Shown: in pieces, positions 1-8,511 of the stretch
Position numbering within the stretch: position 1 is the first letter of the stretch
Layout: every line of letters starts with the position of its first letter
From: GCA-003244245 sp036266995
GTDB lineage: Bacteria > Actinomycetota > Actinomycetes > Mycobacteriales > Pseudonocardiaceae
NCBI GenBank assembly: GCA_036266995.1
Contig: DATAWX010000104.1
Location: 18,342 to 82,341 of the forward strand
Length of the DNA: 64,000 bases
Direction of reading: 5' to 3'
The notes under the pieces: generated by a model
What the model was told of the DNA's origin: nothing
Seen by the model: only the letters and a program-made list of their open reading frames with translations
Databases searched by the model: none
Made by a program: the position numbers and the translations under genes

Positions 1-1
1 G

Positions 2-181
2 GTCAATCCGGACATCTGCGAGGGACACGGCCAGTGCAACGCCGTCGCGCCGGCGATCTACGACCTGAATGAGGACGGCTACTGCCTGGTCAACAGCCCG
101 GAGGTCCCGCCCGATCTAGAGTCCCAAGCCGAGCACGGTGCCCTGGCGTGCCCGGTGCAGGCCATCACGACTACCCGCTGA
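2..181 (+). CDS. 3Fe-4S ferredoxin, C-terminal part (5' end outside window)
   Basis: The frame is open from the left edge to a TGA at 179-181 and encodes 59 residues of a small ferredoxin. The cluster ligands are visible: CEGHGQC (Cys-x5-Cys) near the start, and a distal Cys in the LACPVQAI segment. This CxxHxxC...CP pattern is that of single-cluster 3Fe-4S ferredoxins that pass electrons to cytochrome P450s in actinobacteria. No P450 is in view, so one may lie to the left. Only the first few residues are missing. The next gene may overlap its end. Confidence 0.85.
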   Translation, partial: VNPDICEGHGQCNAVAPAIYDLNEDGYCLVNSPEVPPDLESQAEHGALACPVQAITTTR

Positions 182-891
182 GCGCGTTGCGTGCTGAGCC
201 GTCGCTGTCGGTAAGTCGTCGTCGCCCGTATGTCGTAGTCTCGGTTGCGACGTCCATCGACGGCTACATCGACGACATGAACGACGCTCGGTTGATGTTG
301 TCCAACGAGGAAGACCTCGACCGGGTCGATGAGGTACGTGCGAGCGTCGATGCGATCTTGGTCGGGGCGAACACGGTCCGCCGAGACGATCCCCAGCTGC
401 TCATCCGCTCTCCGGAACGGCAGAAGGAGCGGGTTCGACGTGGCCTGACTCCGCATCCCCTCAAGGCCACGCTCACCAGCGGCGGCGGCTTGGACGCCAC
501 CGCTAGGTTCTTCTCCTCCGGCGACGTCGAGAAGATCGTCTACGCACCCGATCCCGGAGTGCCGGCACTCCGGGAGGCGCTCGGGGGTGTCGCTACCGTT
601 GTCGCGGCTGGACAGCCGATCGATCTGGGCGTCGTGCTCGATGACCTCGCCGAGCGCGGGGTTGGGCGCCTGATGGTCGAGGGCGGCGGCATCACCCATA
701 CCCAGCTCCTCACCGCCGGGCTCGTGGATGAGATCCACCTCGTGATCGCGCCGTTCTTCGTCGGTGATCGCGAGGCGCCACGCTTCGTGCATCCCAGTCG
801 GTTCCCTCAGAACTCCCAGCATCCGATGACACTCGTCGAGACCAGACAGATCGGCGACGCCGTCCTGCTTCGCTACCTCGCCGCCGCTTGA
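148..891 (+). CDS. RibD C-terminal-type reductase (dihydrofolate reductase-like fold)
   Basis: The protein is a stand-alone RibD_C domain, a NADPH-dependent reductase with a DHFR-like fold. Diagnostic stretches are VSVATSIDGYIDD at the N-terminus, ILVGANTVRRDDPQLL, and LMVEGGGITHTQLL near the C-terminus. In riboflavin synthesis this domain reduces the ribosyl side chain of the pyrimidine intermediate, but free-standing copies also serve secondary metabolism. The start is uncertain. ATG at 148 overlaps the ferredoxin, TTG at 187 would not, and family similarity begins only around residue 25. A separate deaminase gene follows about 520 bp downstream on the same strand, so the two halves of a bifunctional RibD may be split here. 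Confidence 0.85.
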   Translation: MPGAGHHDYPLSALRAEPSLSVSRRRPYVVVSVATSIDGYIDDMNDARLMLSNEEDLDRVDEVRASVDAILVGANTVRRDDPQLLIRSPERQKERVRRGLTPHPLKATLTSGGGLDATARFFSSGDVEKIVYAPDPGVPALREALGGVATVVAAGQPIDLGVVLDDLAERGVGRLMVEGGGITHTQLLTAGLVDEIHLVIAPFFVGDREAPRFVHPSRFPQNSQHPMTLVETRQIGDAVLLRYLAAA

Positions 892-1412
892 GCCCTGAAG
901 GTCACTGGGCCTTGAAGTTTGTGCTGCCGCTGTGCGGTTGTGGTAGCGCTCGGTGAATTGGTGCACTCTCTCGATGCTGAATCTGCTTCCTTCAGGTGAT
1001 GTTTGAGCGCCACAGGCACAAAGGGCTTATCCTGAGGGAGGAGTCGTCCGTTGAAGTTCGCGATTTGCAGACGTATATCCGGGCTCGCAAACCCGGAGAA
1101 GCTCCGCCGGGCTCGCCCCTCGGTCCGGCGGCGCCGCGCCGCGGCGGTACAGCCCCCAGTTTCCGCCGCGGCGCGGCCACCCAATCCGGCCTATACTCGC
1201 CTGGTGGTGGGCCTGCCCAGAGCCCATCTCGAGGCCATCGATATCGGGCCGCGGTCAGGTGATAAAAACAATTTCGACAATGGAAGTTAAGTGGTAATGA
1301 TTGCACGGCGAGAGTGCTGTTCATTGGTGGATGCTTCGAGCGCATCGATGTCGTCAGAGACTCGGCGAATCAGCAACTCCGTCGCACTCCGTCACTTGAC
1401 CGCCGGCGCCCG
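892..1412. other. 521-bp intergenic stretch, no gene recognised
   Basis: Short open frames on both strands here have low-complexity, Arg/Pro/Gly-rich translations typical of non-coding high-GC DNA. I recognise no homologue, no RNA gene and no clear FMN-riboswitch core. The middle (about 1090-1190) is GC-rich with inverted segments that could fold. Confidence 0.4.
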
Positions 1413-1880
1413 ATGATCGAATCCTGCACCGACCGGGACCGCGAGTATCTGCTGTATGCCATCGAGCTCGCGAAGAGTTGCCCGCCGTCGAGAACAGCGT
1501 TCTCGGTGGGCGCGGTGATCACCGAGGCACACGGTGCGGTGCTCGCCACGGGCTATTCCCGCGAAGGTGATCCCCGCGAGCATGCCGAGGAAGCCGCGCT
1601 GGGCAAGATCGCCTCCGATGACCGTCGGCTCGACGGAGCCACCCTCTACAGTTCGCTCGAACCGTGCAGCACCCGCGCCTCGCGGCCGCGCAGCTGCACT
1701 GAACTGATCCTGGCCACCCCGATCTCGCGAGTCGTCTTCGCGTGGCGTGAGCCTGACCTGTTCGTCGACTGCCAGGGCGCCGAGCTTCTCCGCGCGGCTG
1801 GTCGCCACGTTGTGGAGGTACCCGCACTCGCCCCTCTGGTACGCCGCACCAACGATCACTTGCTCAAGGAGAGCTCGTGA
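1413..1880 (+). CDS. Cytidine/deoxycytidylate deaminase-family protein (RibD N-terminal-like)
   Basis: This 155-residue protein is a zinc-dependent deaminase of the CDA/dCMP superfamily. The catalytic signature is present as HAEEAALGK (zinc-binding His and proton-shuttling Glu) and SLEPCSTRASRPRSC (two zinc-ligand Cys). It most resembles RibD N-terminal domains that deaminate the riboflavin pyrimidine precursor, but it lacks the fused reductase. An open frame extends upstream to 1314, but family similarity starts at the ATG used here. Its stop codon lies inside a perfect inverted repeat shared with the convergent transporter. The substrate is not certain. Confidence 0.8.
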   Translation: MIESCTDRDREYLLYAIELAKSCPPSRTAFSVGAVITEAHGAVLATGYSREGDPREHAEEAALGKIASDDRRLDGATLYSSLEPCSTRASRPRSCTELILATPISRVVFAWREPDLFVDCQGAELLRAAGRHVVEVPALAPLVRRTNDHLLKESS

Positions 1881-1916
1881 GTGCGTAACAGTGTTCTAAC
1901 ACTGTTACGCACTCAC
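1877..1916. terminator. Perfect 19-bp inverted repeat between convergent genes
   Basis: Arms at 1877-1895 and 1898-1916 are exact reverse complements around a 2-base centre. The TGA of the deaminase (1878-1880) and the stop of the minus-strand transporter (1913-1915) both fall inside the arms. There is no U-tract, which is common for actinobacterial terminators. The palindrome also looks like a TetR-type operator, but its position after both stops favours a bidirectional terminator. Confidence 0.7.
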
Positions 1917-3409
1917 GACCCCCGCTGGGCGGGGTGCAGTTGTGGGCCGGCGACGGCGCAGTGTGGGCAGCGCTCTACCCGGATGCGTCCGGCCGCGGTC
2001 GGGGTCTCGTGGGGATCGCGGAGCAGGACCGCCGCCAGCACGGAGCTCAGCGCCAGCAGTCCTGCACTGATCACCATCGCGGTGTGGAAACCCGCTTCGA
2101 AAGACAGCGGGTCGGTGTAGTCGGCGCCACCCAGGCCCGCTGCCGCCGGGATGACCGCGACGGCCAGCAGCCCCCCAGCCCGGGCGATCGCGTTGTTCAC
2201 CCCGGACGCTGTTCCGGCGTAGCGGGGAGAAGCGGAGCTCAGCACGGTCGCGGTGAGCGGCGCCACGGTGAGCGACAGCCCTAGGCCCAGCACCAGCACC
2301 GCCGGGAGTACGTCGGCCAGGTAGGACGCCCCCCGCCCGATCCGCAGCGTCAACAGCAGACCGATGGCGGCCAGCAGCGGCCCCACGTTCATCGGCAGCC
2401 GGGGCCCGATCCGCTCGGCGAGTGCACCCGCTCGCGCGGACAGCAGCAGCATCAGCACGGTGACCGGGAGCAACGCGGTGCCGGCGACCAACGGAGAGAA
2501 CCCGGCCACGATCTGCAACTGGAGCACGAGCAGGAAGAAGAACACCCCGAGCGCCGCGTAGACCAGCAATGTGACCGCGTTGGTCACGCTGAATCGGCGA
2601 TTGGCGAACAGGCTCAGCGGCACCAGCGGGTGCGGCGAGCGGCGCTCGACGAGCACGAAGGTCAGCAGCGCGGCAAGCCCGCCTGCCCCGGCGACGAACA
2701 GCGCGACTTTACCGCCGTCACCGGCGCCTAGGCTGGTCAGTGCATAGGTCACTCCGGCCAGGCCGACCGCGGTGAGCGCCGCGCCGGTGACATCCAGCCC
2801 CGGCGGGCTCTGCGTGTCCAAACTTTCCGGCACGTGCCGTAGCGCGACCACCACGGTGAACACGGCGATCGGCAGATTCACCAAGAACACCGCCCGCCAG
2901 TTCAGCGTGACCAGGTAGCCGCCGGCGAACGGTCCGATCGCGGCGGCCACCCCGCCCAGCCCGGACCAGGCGCCCACCGCCCTGGCCCGATCGGTGGCCG
3001 CGAACGACGAGGAGATAATCGCCAGGCTGCCCGGGGTGAGCAACGCCCCGCCGATGCCCTGCGCAGCCCGGGCGGCGACCAGCACCTGCGCGGTCGGCGC
3101 CAGGCCGCACAGCAGTGACGCGACCGCGAACCACACCACGCCCACGACGAATACCCGGCGGCGCCCGAACCGGTCTCCCAACGCCCCGGCCAGCAGGATC
3201 AGCGCGGCCAGGGTGAGGGTGTAGGCGTTGACGATCCATTGCAGGGTCCGGAAATCAGCACCGAAGTCGCGGCCGATCGAGGGCAGCGCGATGTTGACCA
3301 CCGTGGCGTCGAGCATCGCCATACCCGAGCCGGAGATCGTCGCCAGCAGCACCCACCGTCCGGCGGGCGTGCCCATCCTCGCTCCCGCCGAAGGAGCACT
3401 CGTCACCAT
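1913..3409 (-). CDS. DHA2-family MFS drug/efflux transporter (14 TM)
   Basis: The product is about 498 residues with fourteen hydrophobic segments, typical of the DHA2 (EmrB/QacA) drug:H+ antiporters. Hallmarks are LDATVVNIALPSIG in TM1, LGDRFGRRRVF in the TM2-3 loop, and the antiporter motif region around GPFAGGYL in TM5. The frame is open further upstream to 3565, but ATG at 3409 precedes the first recognisable residues, and 3376 is an alternative. It is divergent from the phosphatase-like gene with a 62-bp gap. The C-terminus carries an odd CPHC pair (RCPHCAVAGP), not usual for the family. The substrate is unknown. Confidence 0.88.
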   Translation of the reverse strand: MVTSAPSAGARMGTPAGRWVLLATISGSGMAMLDATVVNIALPSIGRDFGADFRTLQWIVNAYTLTLAALILLAGALGDRFGRRRVFVVGVVWFAVASLLCGLAPTAQVLVAARAAQGIGGALLTPGSLAIISSSFAATDRARAVGAWSGLGGVAAAIGPFAGGYLVTLNWRAVFLVNLPIAVFTVVVALRHVPESLDTQSPPGLDVTGAALTAVGLAGVTYALTSLGAGDGGKVALFVAGAGGLAALLTFVLVERRSPHPLVPLSLFANRRFSVTNAVTLLVYAALGVFFFLLVLQLQIVAGFSPLVAGTALLPVTVLMLLLSARAGALAERIGPRLPMNVGPLLAAIGLLLTLRIGRGASYLADVLPAVLVLGLGLSLTVAPLTATVLSSASPRYAGTASGVNNAIARAGGLLAVAVIPAAAGLGGADYTDPLSFEAGFHTAMVISAGLLALSSVLAAVLLRDPHETPTAAGRIRVERCPHCAVAGPQLHPAQRGS

Positions 3410-3471
3410 CGCCGTCGTACCATCTCCGTCGTAGTCTCGCGCACCCATGCCAGGTCGGGTAGGCAGGAACG

Positions 3472-5117
3472 GTGCCCACCTCACCCGTCGGTGCCCGGTT
3501 GTTGCTCGGCCCGGTGCTGCGGCACGTCGGTGCGACGACCGCAACGGTGTGGGTGCAGACCTCACGCCCCGCGCAAGTGGAGGTGCTGGGATGGCGGGCA
3601 GCGACGTTCACCGTCCGCGAGCAGCACTACGCGCTGGTGGAGATCAGCGGGCTGGAGCCGGGCTCGTCCACTACGTACCAAGTGCACCTCGACGGTCAGC
3701 TGGTGTGGCCCGGCCACGCTCGCCATGGCCGGACAGCCGGATCCGGACCAGAGGAAGCGAGGCCCCGGTGCGGGTGGTTTTCTGTTCCTGCCGGCGCGCC
3801 AAGCCCGACGATTCCAGCTCTGCGGCCGCCGCCGGTGCTGACGCGCTGGACGGGTACGCCGCGCGGATGGCCACGCTGGCGCCGCAGGACTGGCCGCACG
3901 CGCTGCTGCTGCTCGGTGATCAGGTCTATGCCGACGAACCGCCCCCGCAGACCCGGCGTTGGCTGGATTCGTGCCGCGACACCACCGTCGCGCCGGGATA
4001 CGAGGTGGCGGACTTCACCGAGTACGTCCAGCTCTATCTGGAGGGCTGGTCGGATCCCCAGCTCCGGTGGCTGATGTCCACCGTGCCCACCGCGATGATC
4101 TTCGATGATCACGATGTGCGTGATGACTGGAACATCTCGGCGGCGTGGCGGGACCGGATCACCAGCCAGCCCTGGTGGCCCGAACGGATCCGCGGCGCGC
4201 TGGCCTCCTACTGGGTGTATCAACACATCGGCAACCTGTCCCCGCAGCAGCGCCACGCCGACCCGACCTGGCGCGCTGTCCGGGACGCGGACGGGGACGC
4301 CTGGCCGGTGCTGCGGACAATGGCCGACGCCGCTGACGCCGGCCGCGGGGCGATCTGGTGGAGCTTTCGCTGGGATATCGACGGCGTGCGACTGGTTGTC
4401 CTGGACACCCGCAGCGGCCGCGTTCTGACCGAGGGTCGGCGCGCGATGCTCGGCAGCGACGAGTTCTCCTGGGTGGAGCGCGCAGTCAGCGAGGACGCCC
4501 ACCAGGCGGCCCACGTCATGATCGGCAGCTCACTGCCGTGGCTGCTGGCGCCGGCGATCCATGACGTGCAGTCGGCCAATGCGGCGGCCTGCGCGCGCGG
4601 CAGCGCGCTCGGCGAGCGCATCCGTCAGGCTCTCGATCTCGAGCACTGGGCGGCGTTCCGGGACTCCTTTCACCGGCTCGCCGCTGTGCTGCAGCGGGTC
4701 GCGGCCGGCCCGGACGCGCCCGCGACGATCAGCGTGCTCTCCGGCGATGTGCACCACAGTTATGCCGCCTGCGCCGACGTCGAGGGCGCGCCTGTTTACC
4801 AGCTGGTGTCCTCACCGGTGCATCACCGCGTCCCGTGGTATGCCACTGTGGCGGTGCGGGCCGCCTGGTGGGGCTCGCTGGCGGCGGCGGTTCGTAGCGT
4901 GGTGCGCTTGTTCGGGGTGGCAGATCCGACGCTGTCCTGGCGTCTGCTGCGCGGCCCGGTCTTCGGCAACGTGGTGGCTGTGCTGACGTTCTCGGATCGC
5001 GACGCTGAGCTTGTCTTCGAGAAGTATGGGGCTAGCGGCCAGCTGGAGCCGGTATCCCGGGTCGCGCTGGCAGGTCCGCTGAGCAGCAACCAAGGGCAGG
5101 AGAGTGATCGGCTATGA
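3472..5117 (+). pseudogene. PhoD-like alkaline phosphatase/phosphodiesterase, apparent frameshift
   Basis: The N-terminal beta-sandwich domain starts at GTG 3472 (LLLGPVLRHVGATTATVWVQ) and is encoded in one frame to about 3720. The metallophosphatase domain continues to 5117 in another frame, from about PDSRIRTRGSEAPVRVVFCS. PhoD metal-site motifs are intact in the second part: LLLGDQVYADE, MIFDDHDVRDDWN and SGDVHHSYAA. The frame change matches one missing base between about 3715 and 3735. It could be a real mutation or an assembly error. The downstream gene overlaps by 4 bp, so the two were built as an operon. Confidence 0.8.
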
Positions 5118-5566
5118 GGGTGTTCACCGGAGCTGACGAGTTGCTAGCCGCGGCTGGTGAGCAGCTGGGCACGAGCGACTCGATGACCATCGAACAGCAG
5201 CGTGTCAACGCTTTCGCTGACGCGACCGAGGACCACCAATGGATTCATATCGATCCGCAGCGCGCGGCGGCGGGTCCCTTCGGCACCACCATCGCGCACG
5301 GGTTTCTCACCCTGTCTCTGTTGCCGCATCTGATCGACCAGACCTACCGGGTCGAGGGCACCACAATGGTCATCAACTATGGGCTGAACAAGGTACGTTT
5401 CCCCGCTCCGGTACCGGTCGGGTCCACCGTGCGGGCCGCAGTCGCGCTCGCTGAAGCGACCGAGGTGACCGGCGGCCTGCAGCTGGTGGTGCGTGCCACG
5501 CTGCAGATCGAGGGCAACGCTAAGCCGGGGTGCGTGGCGGACTGGGTTACCCGGGTCTACTTCTGA
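5114..5566 (+). CDS. MaoC-like (R)-specific enoyl hydratase
   Basis: This 150-residue hot-dog-fold protein carries the hydratase-2 signature region WIHIDPQRAAAGPFGTTIAH, where the Asp/His pair hydrates trans-2-enoyl thioesters. The length and the opening EQLGTSDSMTIEQQRVNAFA resemble single-domain mycobacterial hydratases such as the Rv0130 type. Its ATG overlaps the stop of the phosphatase-like gene (ATGA), so it is probably translationally coupled. Its last 10 bp overlap the end of the convergent GNAT gene. It probably acts on acyl-CoA or acyl-ACP. The physiological chain is unknown. Confidence 0.88.
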   Translation: MRVFTGADELLAAAGEQLGTSDSMTIEQQRVNAFADATEDHQWIHIDPQRAAAGPFGTTIAHGFLTLSLLPHLIDQTYRVEGTTMVINYGLNKVRFPAPVPVGSTVRAAVALAEATEVTGGLQLVVRATLQIEGNAKPGCVADWVTRVYF

Positions 5567-6111
5567 AGGGCCGTCTGACAAGCTTGGGCGAGGTCGTCGG
5601 GCCGCAGCCGGAACACCTGCAGATATCTCCCGTGGTACTTGCCACTTTCGCCGACCCACTCCATCCCGATCCGCCGCGCGGTGGCCGCCGCCCGCAGGTT
5701 GTCCGGCGCGACCACTGCGAATAACTCGACCAACGAGTGCTGGAAGGCCCAGTGCGCCAGCGCCCAGGCGGCCTCGGTGACGTAACCCCGGCCCCAGTAC
5801 TCCGGCGCCAGCTGGTAACCGATCTCGACGTCCGCCTCGGGCACCGGCATTGGCAGGAGGCTGATCCCGCCTACCAGCGTGCCACCGTTGCGCAGTGTCA
5901 GAGCCCATCGGCCGGTTCCGGGCGCCATGGCGTCGCGTTCGGCGTCCCAGCGTTGCAGCACCGAGTGCATGGCAGCCGCGTCGGGGATGTGATCGAGGTC
6001 GTGCAGCCATCGGCTGACGTCGTCGTGGCCGTAGATTTTCAGCGCTGCCTGCGCGTCAGTGGCCGACCAGTTGCGCAGCAGGAGCCGGTCAGTATGCAGC
6101 AGCTCCGCCAT
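5557..6111 (-). CDS. GNAT N-acetyltransferase (RimJ/RimL type)
   Basis: The 184-residue product opens with LHTDRLLLRNWSATDAQAAL, the usual RimJ/RimL-like N-terminus. The acetyl-CoA-binding region is YQLAPEYWGRGYVTEAAWAL (motif A) and is followed by NLRAAATARRIGMEWVGE (motif B). Such enzymes acetylate protein N-termini or small molecules, and the substrate here is not predictable. It starts 9 bp after the FAD oxidase gene, whose terminal GGAGTAG can act as its ribosome-binding site, so the two form an operon. Confidence 0.88.
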   Translation of the reverse strand: MAELLHTDRLLLRNWSATDAQAALKIYGHDDVSRWLHDLDHIPDAAAMHSVLQRWDAERDAMAPGTGRWALTLRNGGTLVGGISLLPMPVPEADVEIGYQLAPEYWGRGYVTEAAWALAHWAFQHSLVELFAVVAPDNLRAAATARRIGMEWVGESGKYHGRYLQVFRLRPDDLAQACQTALQK

Positions 6112-6120
6112 GTACTGAAT

Positions 6121-7551
6121 CTACTCCGGCTCGATGCGCCCTGGCGGACACCTCTGCTGCGGTGCCGGCTTGATGTTCGCGTTCATCCGGAAGACGTTGT
6201 CTGGGTCGTAGCGCGCCTTGATACCGGCCAACCGCTGGTATTTCGCCGGACCGTAGGCGGCGTGCACGCGGTCCTCGTCACAGTCGGCCATCGCGTTGAT
6301 GTAGCCGGCCGAGCTACTGGCATGCGGAACCATTGCCTGCCATACCGATCTGGCCCAGGCCCGGTCGGTCGCGAGCAACTCAGCGTCCGGGGCAATAGCG
6401 GTCACGTTGACCACGAACCGGGTCGCCCGGCTGCCGCCGAATGCGGTTTCCTGCTCGCCGACGTCGGCGAATGCGCCGCCCAACGGCAGGATTGTGATGA
6501 ACGACATTGGTGAGCTCTTGCGCGGTATGTTCTCGCTGAGGACCGAGATTGCGTCCTCGCCCAGCTCCTGAAGATAAAGGCCTTTCTCATAGGCGTGAAT
6601 TCCCCACGGTGCGGTGTCGTCCAGCATTTTCTGCAGCTCGACGTACGGCACCGGGGTCACGAACTCGAACAGCGGCGGTAGTGCCTCCCGCACCGGTGCG
6701 ATCAGCCGGTGATGCTCCAGCGCCGACCCGAACCCGGCGATCATCAGCGCGTACCCCGGCATGCCACGGTAGGCAACGGGGACGAAGGGTGCTTGCGGTG
6801 CGGCCAGACCGGCGGCCATGACAAGCCCGGCATTGCGCGGCAGCGACGCCGCCACGTCCCTGCCGATGCGAAGGGCTTCGGTGCCATGTTCGGGGGTCCA
6901 GAAGAACAGACCGAGGTACACCAGCGGACCAATCTCCTGCAGCCGGAACTCGAAACCAGTGACGACACCGAAATTTCCGCCGCCGCCTCGCAGGGCCCAG
7001 AACAGATCAGGATGCTCGTCCGCCGAGACACCCAGGGTGCGCCCGTCGGCGGTCACCAGCTCCGCGGACAGCAGGTTGTCCACGCTCAACCCCACCTTGT
7101 GCGCCAGCCAGCCGAGCCCGCCGCCCAGAGCCAGGCCACCCAGCCCGGTGTGGCTGATCATTCCCCCGGTGACGGCGAGGCCGTGCCGGGCGGTCGCGGC
7201 GTCGACGTCACCGATGGTGGCACCGCCACTGCACCAGGCCCGCCTGCTGCCGGGGTCCACTGATACCCCCCGAAGATCGCTGAGGTCGATCACCAAGCCG
7301 CCCTCGGGCTGAGCCGCTCCCCAGGAGCCGTGCGCGCCGCCACGCACCGAGATCTGCGCCCCACGTTCGCGCCCGAAGGCGATCGCTGCCGCGACGTCGG
7401 ATGGACCGGAGCATCGGGCGATGGCCGCGGGGCGGCGATCGATCCCGCCGTTCCAGACTGCGCGGGCCGTATCGTAGTCGAAGTCGGATTTGTCGATCAC
7501 CCGGCCGGCGAGTTGAGTGCGGAGCGCGTCGATTCCCAGGATCTGCGTCAT
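6121..7551 (-). CDS. FAD-linked oxidase, berberine-bridge-enzyme type
   Basis: The 476-residue protein has a PCMH-type FAD-binding domain. SVRGGAHGSWG holds the candidate His for covalent flavin attachment, and GLGGLALGGGLGWL is the second flavin loop. The C-terminal BBE motif is YGPAKYQRLAGIKARYDPDN. This family oxidises sugars, alcohols or alkaloid-like substrates using O2. No signal peptide is visible, so it is probably cytoplasmic. The ATG is preceded by GGAGG at good spacing. It is co-transcribed with the acetyltransferase downstream. The substrate is unknown. Confidence 0.9.
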   Translation of the reverse strand: MTQILGIDALRTQLAGRVIDKSDFDYDTARAVWNGGIDRRPAAIARCSGPSDVAAAIAFGRERGAQISVRGGAHGSWGAAQPEGGLVIDLSDLRGVSVDPGSRRAWCSGGATIGDVDAATARHGLAVTGGMISHTGLGGLALGGGLGWLAHKVGLSVDNLLSAELVTADGRTLGVSADEHPDLFWALRGGGGNFGVVTGFEFRLQEIGPLVYLGLFFWTPEHGTEALRIGRDVAASLPRNAGLVMAAGLAAPQAPFVPVAYRGMPGYALMIAGFGSALEHHRLIAPVREALPPLFEFVTPVPYVELQKMLDDTAPWGIHAYEKGLYLQELGEDAISVLSENIPRKSSPMSFITILPLGGAFADVGEQETAFGGSRATRFVVNVTAIAPDAELLATDRAWARSVWQAMVPHASSSAGYINAMADCDEDRVHAAYGPAKYQRLAGIKARYDPDNVFRMNANIKPAPQQRCPPGRIEPE

Positions 7552-7894
7552 CGCCTAACCTCCACGGCAGGTGAAGTGGCGAGTCCACCGGCGGAGGTGT
7601 TGCGCCCAGGGCCCACTTCGGAAGGTTATTACGCTAGGCCATGTGAGTCGGCACCCGCGTCAGTCCGTTGGGGTACTCCGCACGTCCAAATGGCCGCAGT
7701 TTGACGTTGAGCGATCAACTGGTACCTCAACGTACCCCTTACGGGAGCGCTGACGGAGACTTCAGGGTCGCTCTTCTACACCGGGACCGTCCCGCGGTGG
7801 GAAGCCGGAAATCCTGTCACCACTCGTGCTCACGCTGCTCGCACAGTGCTGCGACAAGCCGCCCTCATGAGCTAATCCTGATAGAATCCACAAT
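7552..7894. other. Intergenic region upstream of two divergent genes
   Basis: This 343-bp stretch separates the minus-strand FAD oxidase from a plus-strand small gene and should hold both promoters. Apart from the -10-like hexamer noted at its right end, I see no gene or convincing operator. Confidence 0.4.
7882..7887 (+). promoter_or_regulatory. -10-like hexamer TAGAAT just before an ATG
   Basis: TAGAAT ends 7 bp before the ATG at 7895, and no Shine-Dalgarno sequence lies between. That spacing puts the expected transcription start at or next to the A of ATG, the arrangement of leaderless actinobacterial mRNAs. Confidence 0.4.
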
Positions 7895-8236
7895 ATGAGC
7901 CACGAGCACGGGAAGGCAGACAAGGCGCCAGCGTCCGACAATGCGCTGGATGGCGCTATGAGTGGCGGTTTTGGCGGTTGGACTCGCTGGAGCGAAGACG
8001 ATCATACCAAAACCGACATCAGGGAGTGCACCGATCAGCATTGTATGAACGTCGAGGTCAATTGCGGTTTCCAGGGTTTGGATCCAGACTCGCCGCTGTC
8101 CCAGTCGGCCAGCGTCAGCGACGATCTCCGGGCCGCTTGGCGGGCGAAACTCGACGGGGAGGGCAAGTCCAGCTCCGGGACTCGGAGTCTGAAGGAGATC
8201 GTCTTCGGCAGGGATGACGCCGAACCGGTGTCCTGA
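7895..8236 (+). CDS. Small hypothetical protein (113 aa)
   Basis: I do not recognise this protein. It is hydrophilic and rich in Asp, Ser and Lys, has no signal peptide or membrane segment, and has three scattered Cys (TDIRECTDQHCMNVEVNCGF). The C-terminal half (DDLRAAWRAKLDG, RSLKEIVFGRDDAEP) looks helical. Coding is supported by ATG placement after a -10-like box, an acidic composition unlike random high-GC frames, and a strong hairpin 20 bp after the stop. Confidence 0.55.
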   Translation: MSHEHGKADKAPASDNALDGAMSGGFGGWTRWSEDDHTKTDIRECTDQHCMNVEVNCGFQGLDPDSPLSQSASVSDDLRAAWRAKLDGEGKSSSGTRSLKEIVFGRDDAEPVS

Positions 8237-8255
8237 GGACGACCGGTGGTGCTGA

Positions 8256-8291
8256 ACAGCACACGGCCACCAGCCGCCGGTCGTGTGCTGT
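8256..8291 (+). terminator. Hairpin after the small hypothetical gene
   Basis: ACAGCACACG (8256-8265) and CGTGTGCTGT (8282-8291) form a perfect 10-bp stem around a 16-base loop. It lies 20 bp past the stop at 8236 and isolates the pst operon from upstream transcription. No U-run follows. Confidence 0.6.
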
Positions 8292-8387
8292 CGAGGCTTC
8301 TGTCGGGCACCGTCTGATCACGTACCGTTGATCCGGTAACCTGGTACTAGTCTATATGGTGTACCCGCTAAGCTCGTGTGAGTGAAG

Positions 8388-8406
8388 GTTCATGGATTGT
8401 TCACCT
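8388..8406 (+). promoter_or_regulatory. PHO-box-like direct repeat upstream of pstS
   Basis: Two half-sites, GTTCAT (8388-8393) and TTTCACC (8400-8406), lie about 12 bp apart some 105 bp before the pstS start. Similar GTTCA repeats bind PhoP/RegX3-type phosphate regulators, normally with 11-bp spacing. The looser spacing lowers confidence. Confidence 0.35.
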
Positions 8407-8511
8407 TCTGACTAGCTGACGTCTACCTTTCGCCGCCCTAAGTTGCATAAATTGCGCGGGCGGCCATACGGCTGTGGTTCGTCCTCCTGCCACCCAACCT
8501 ACGGAGGTCTC

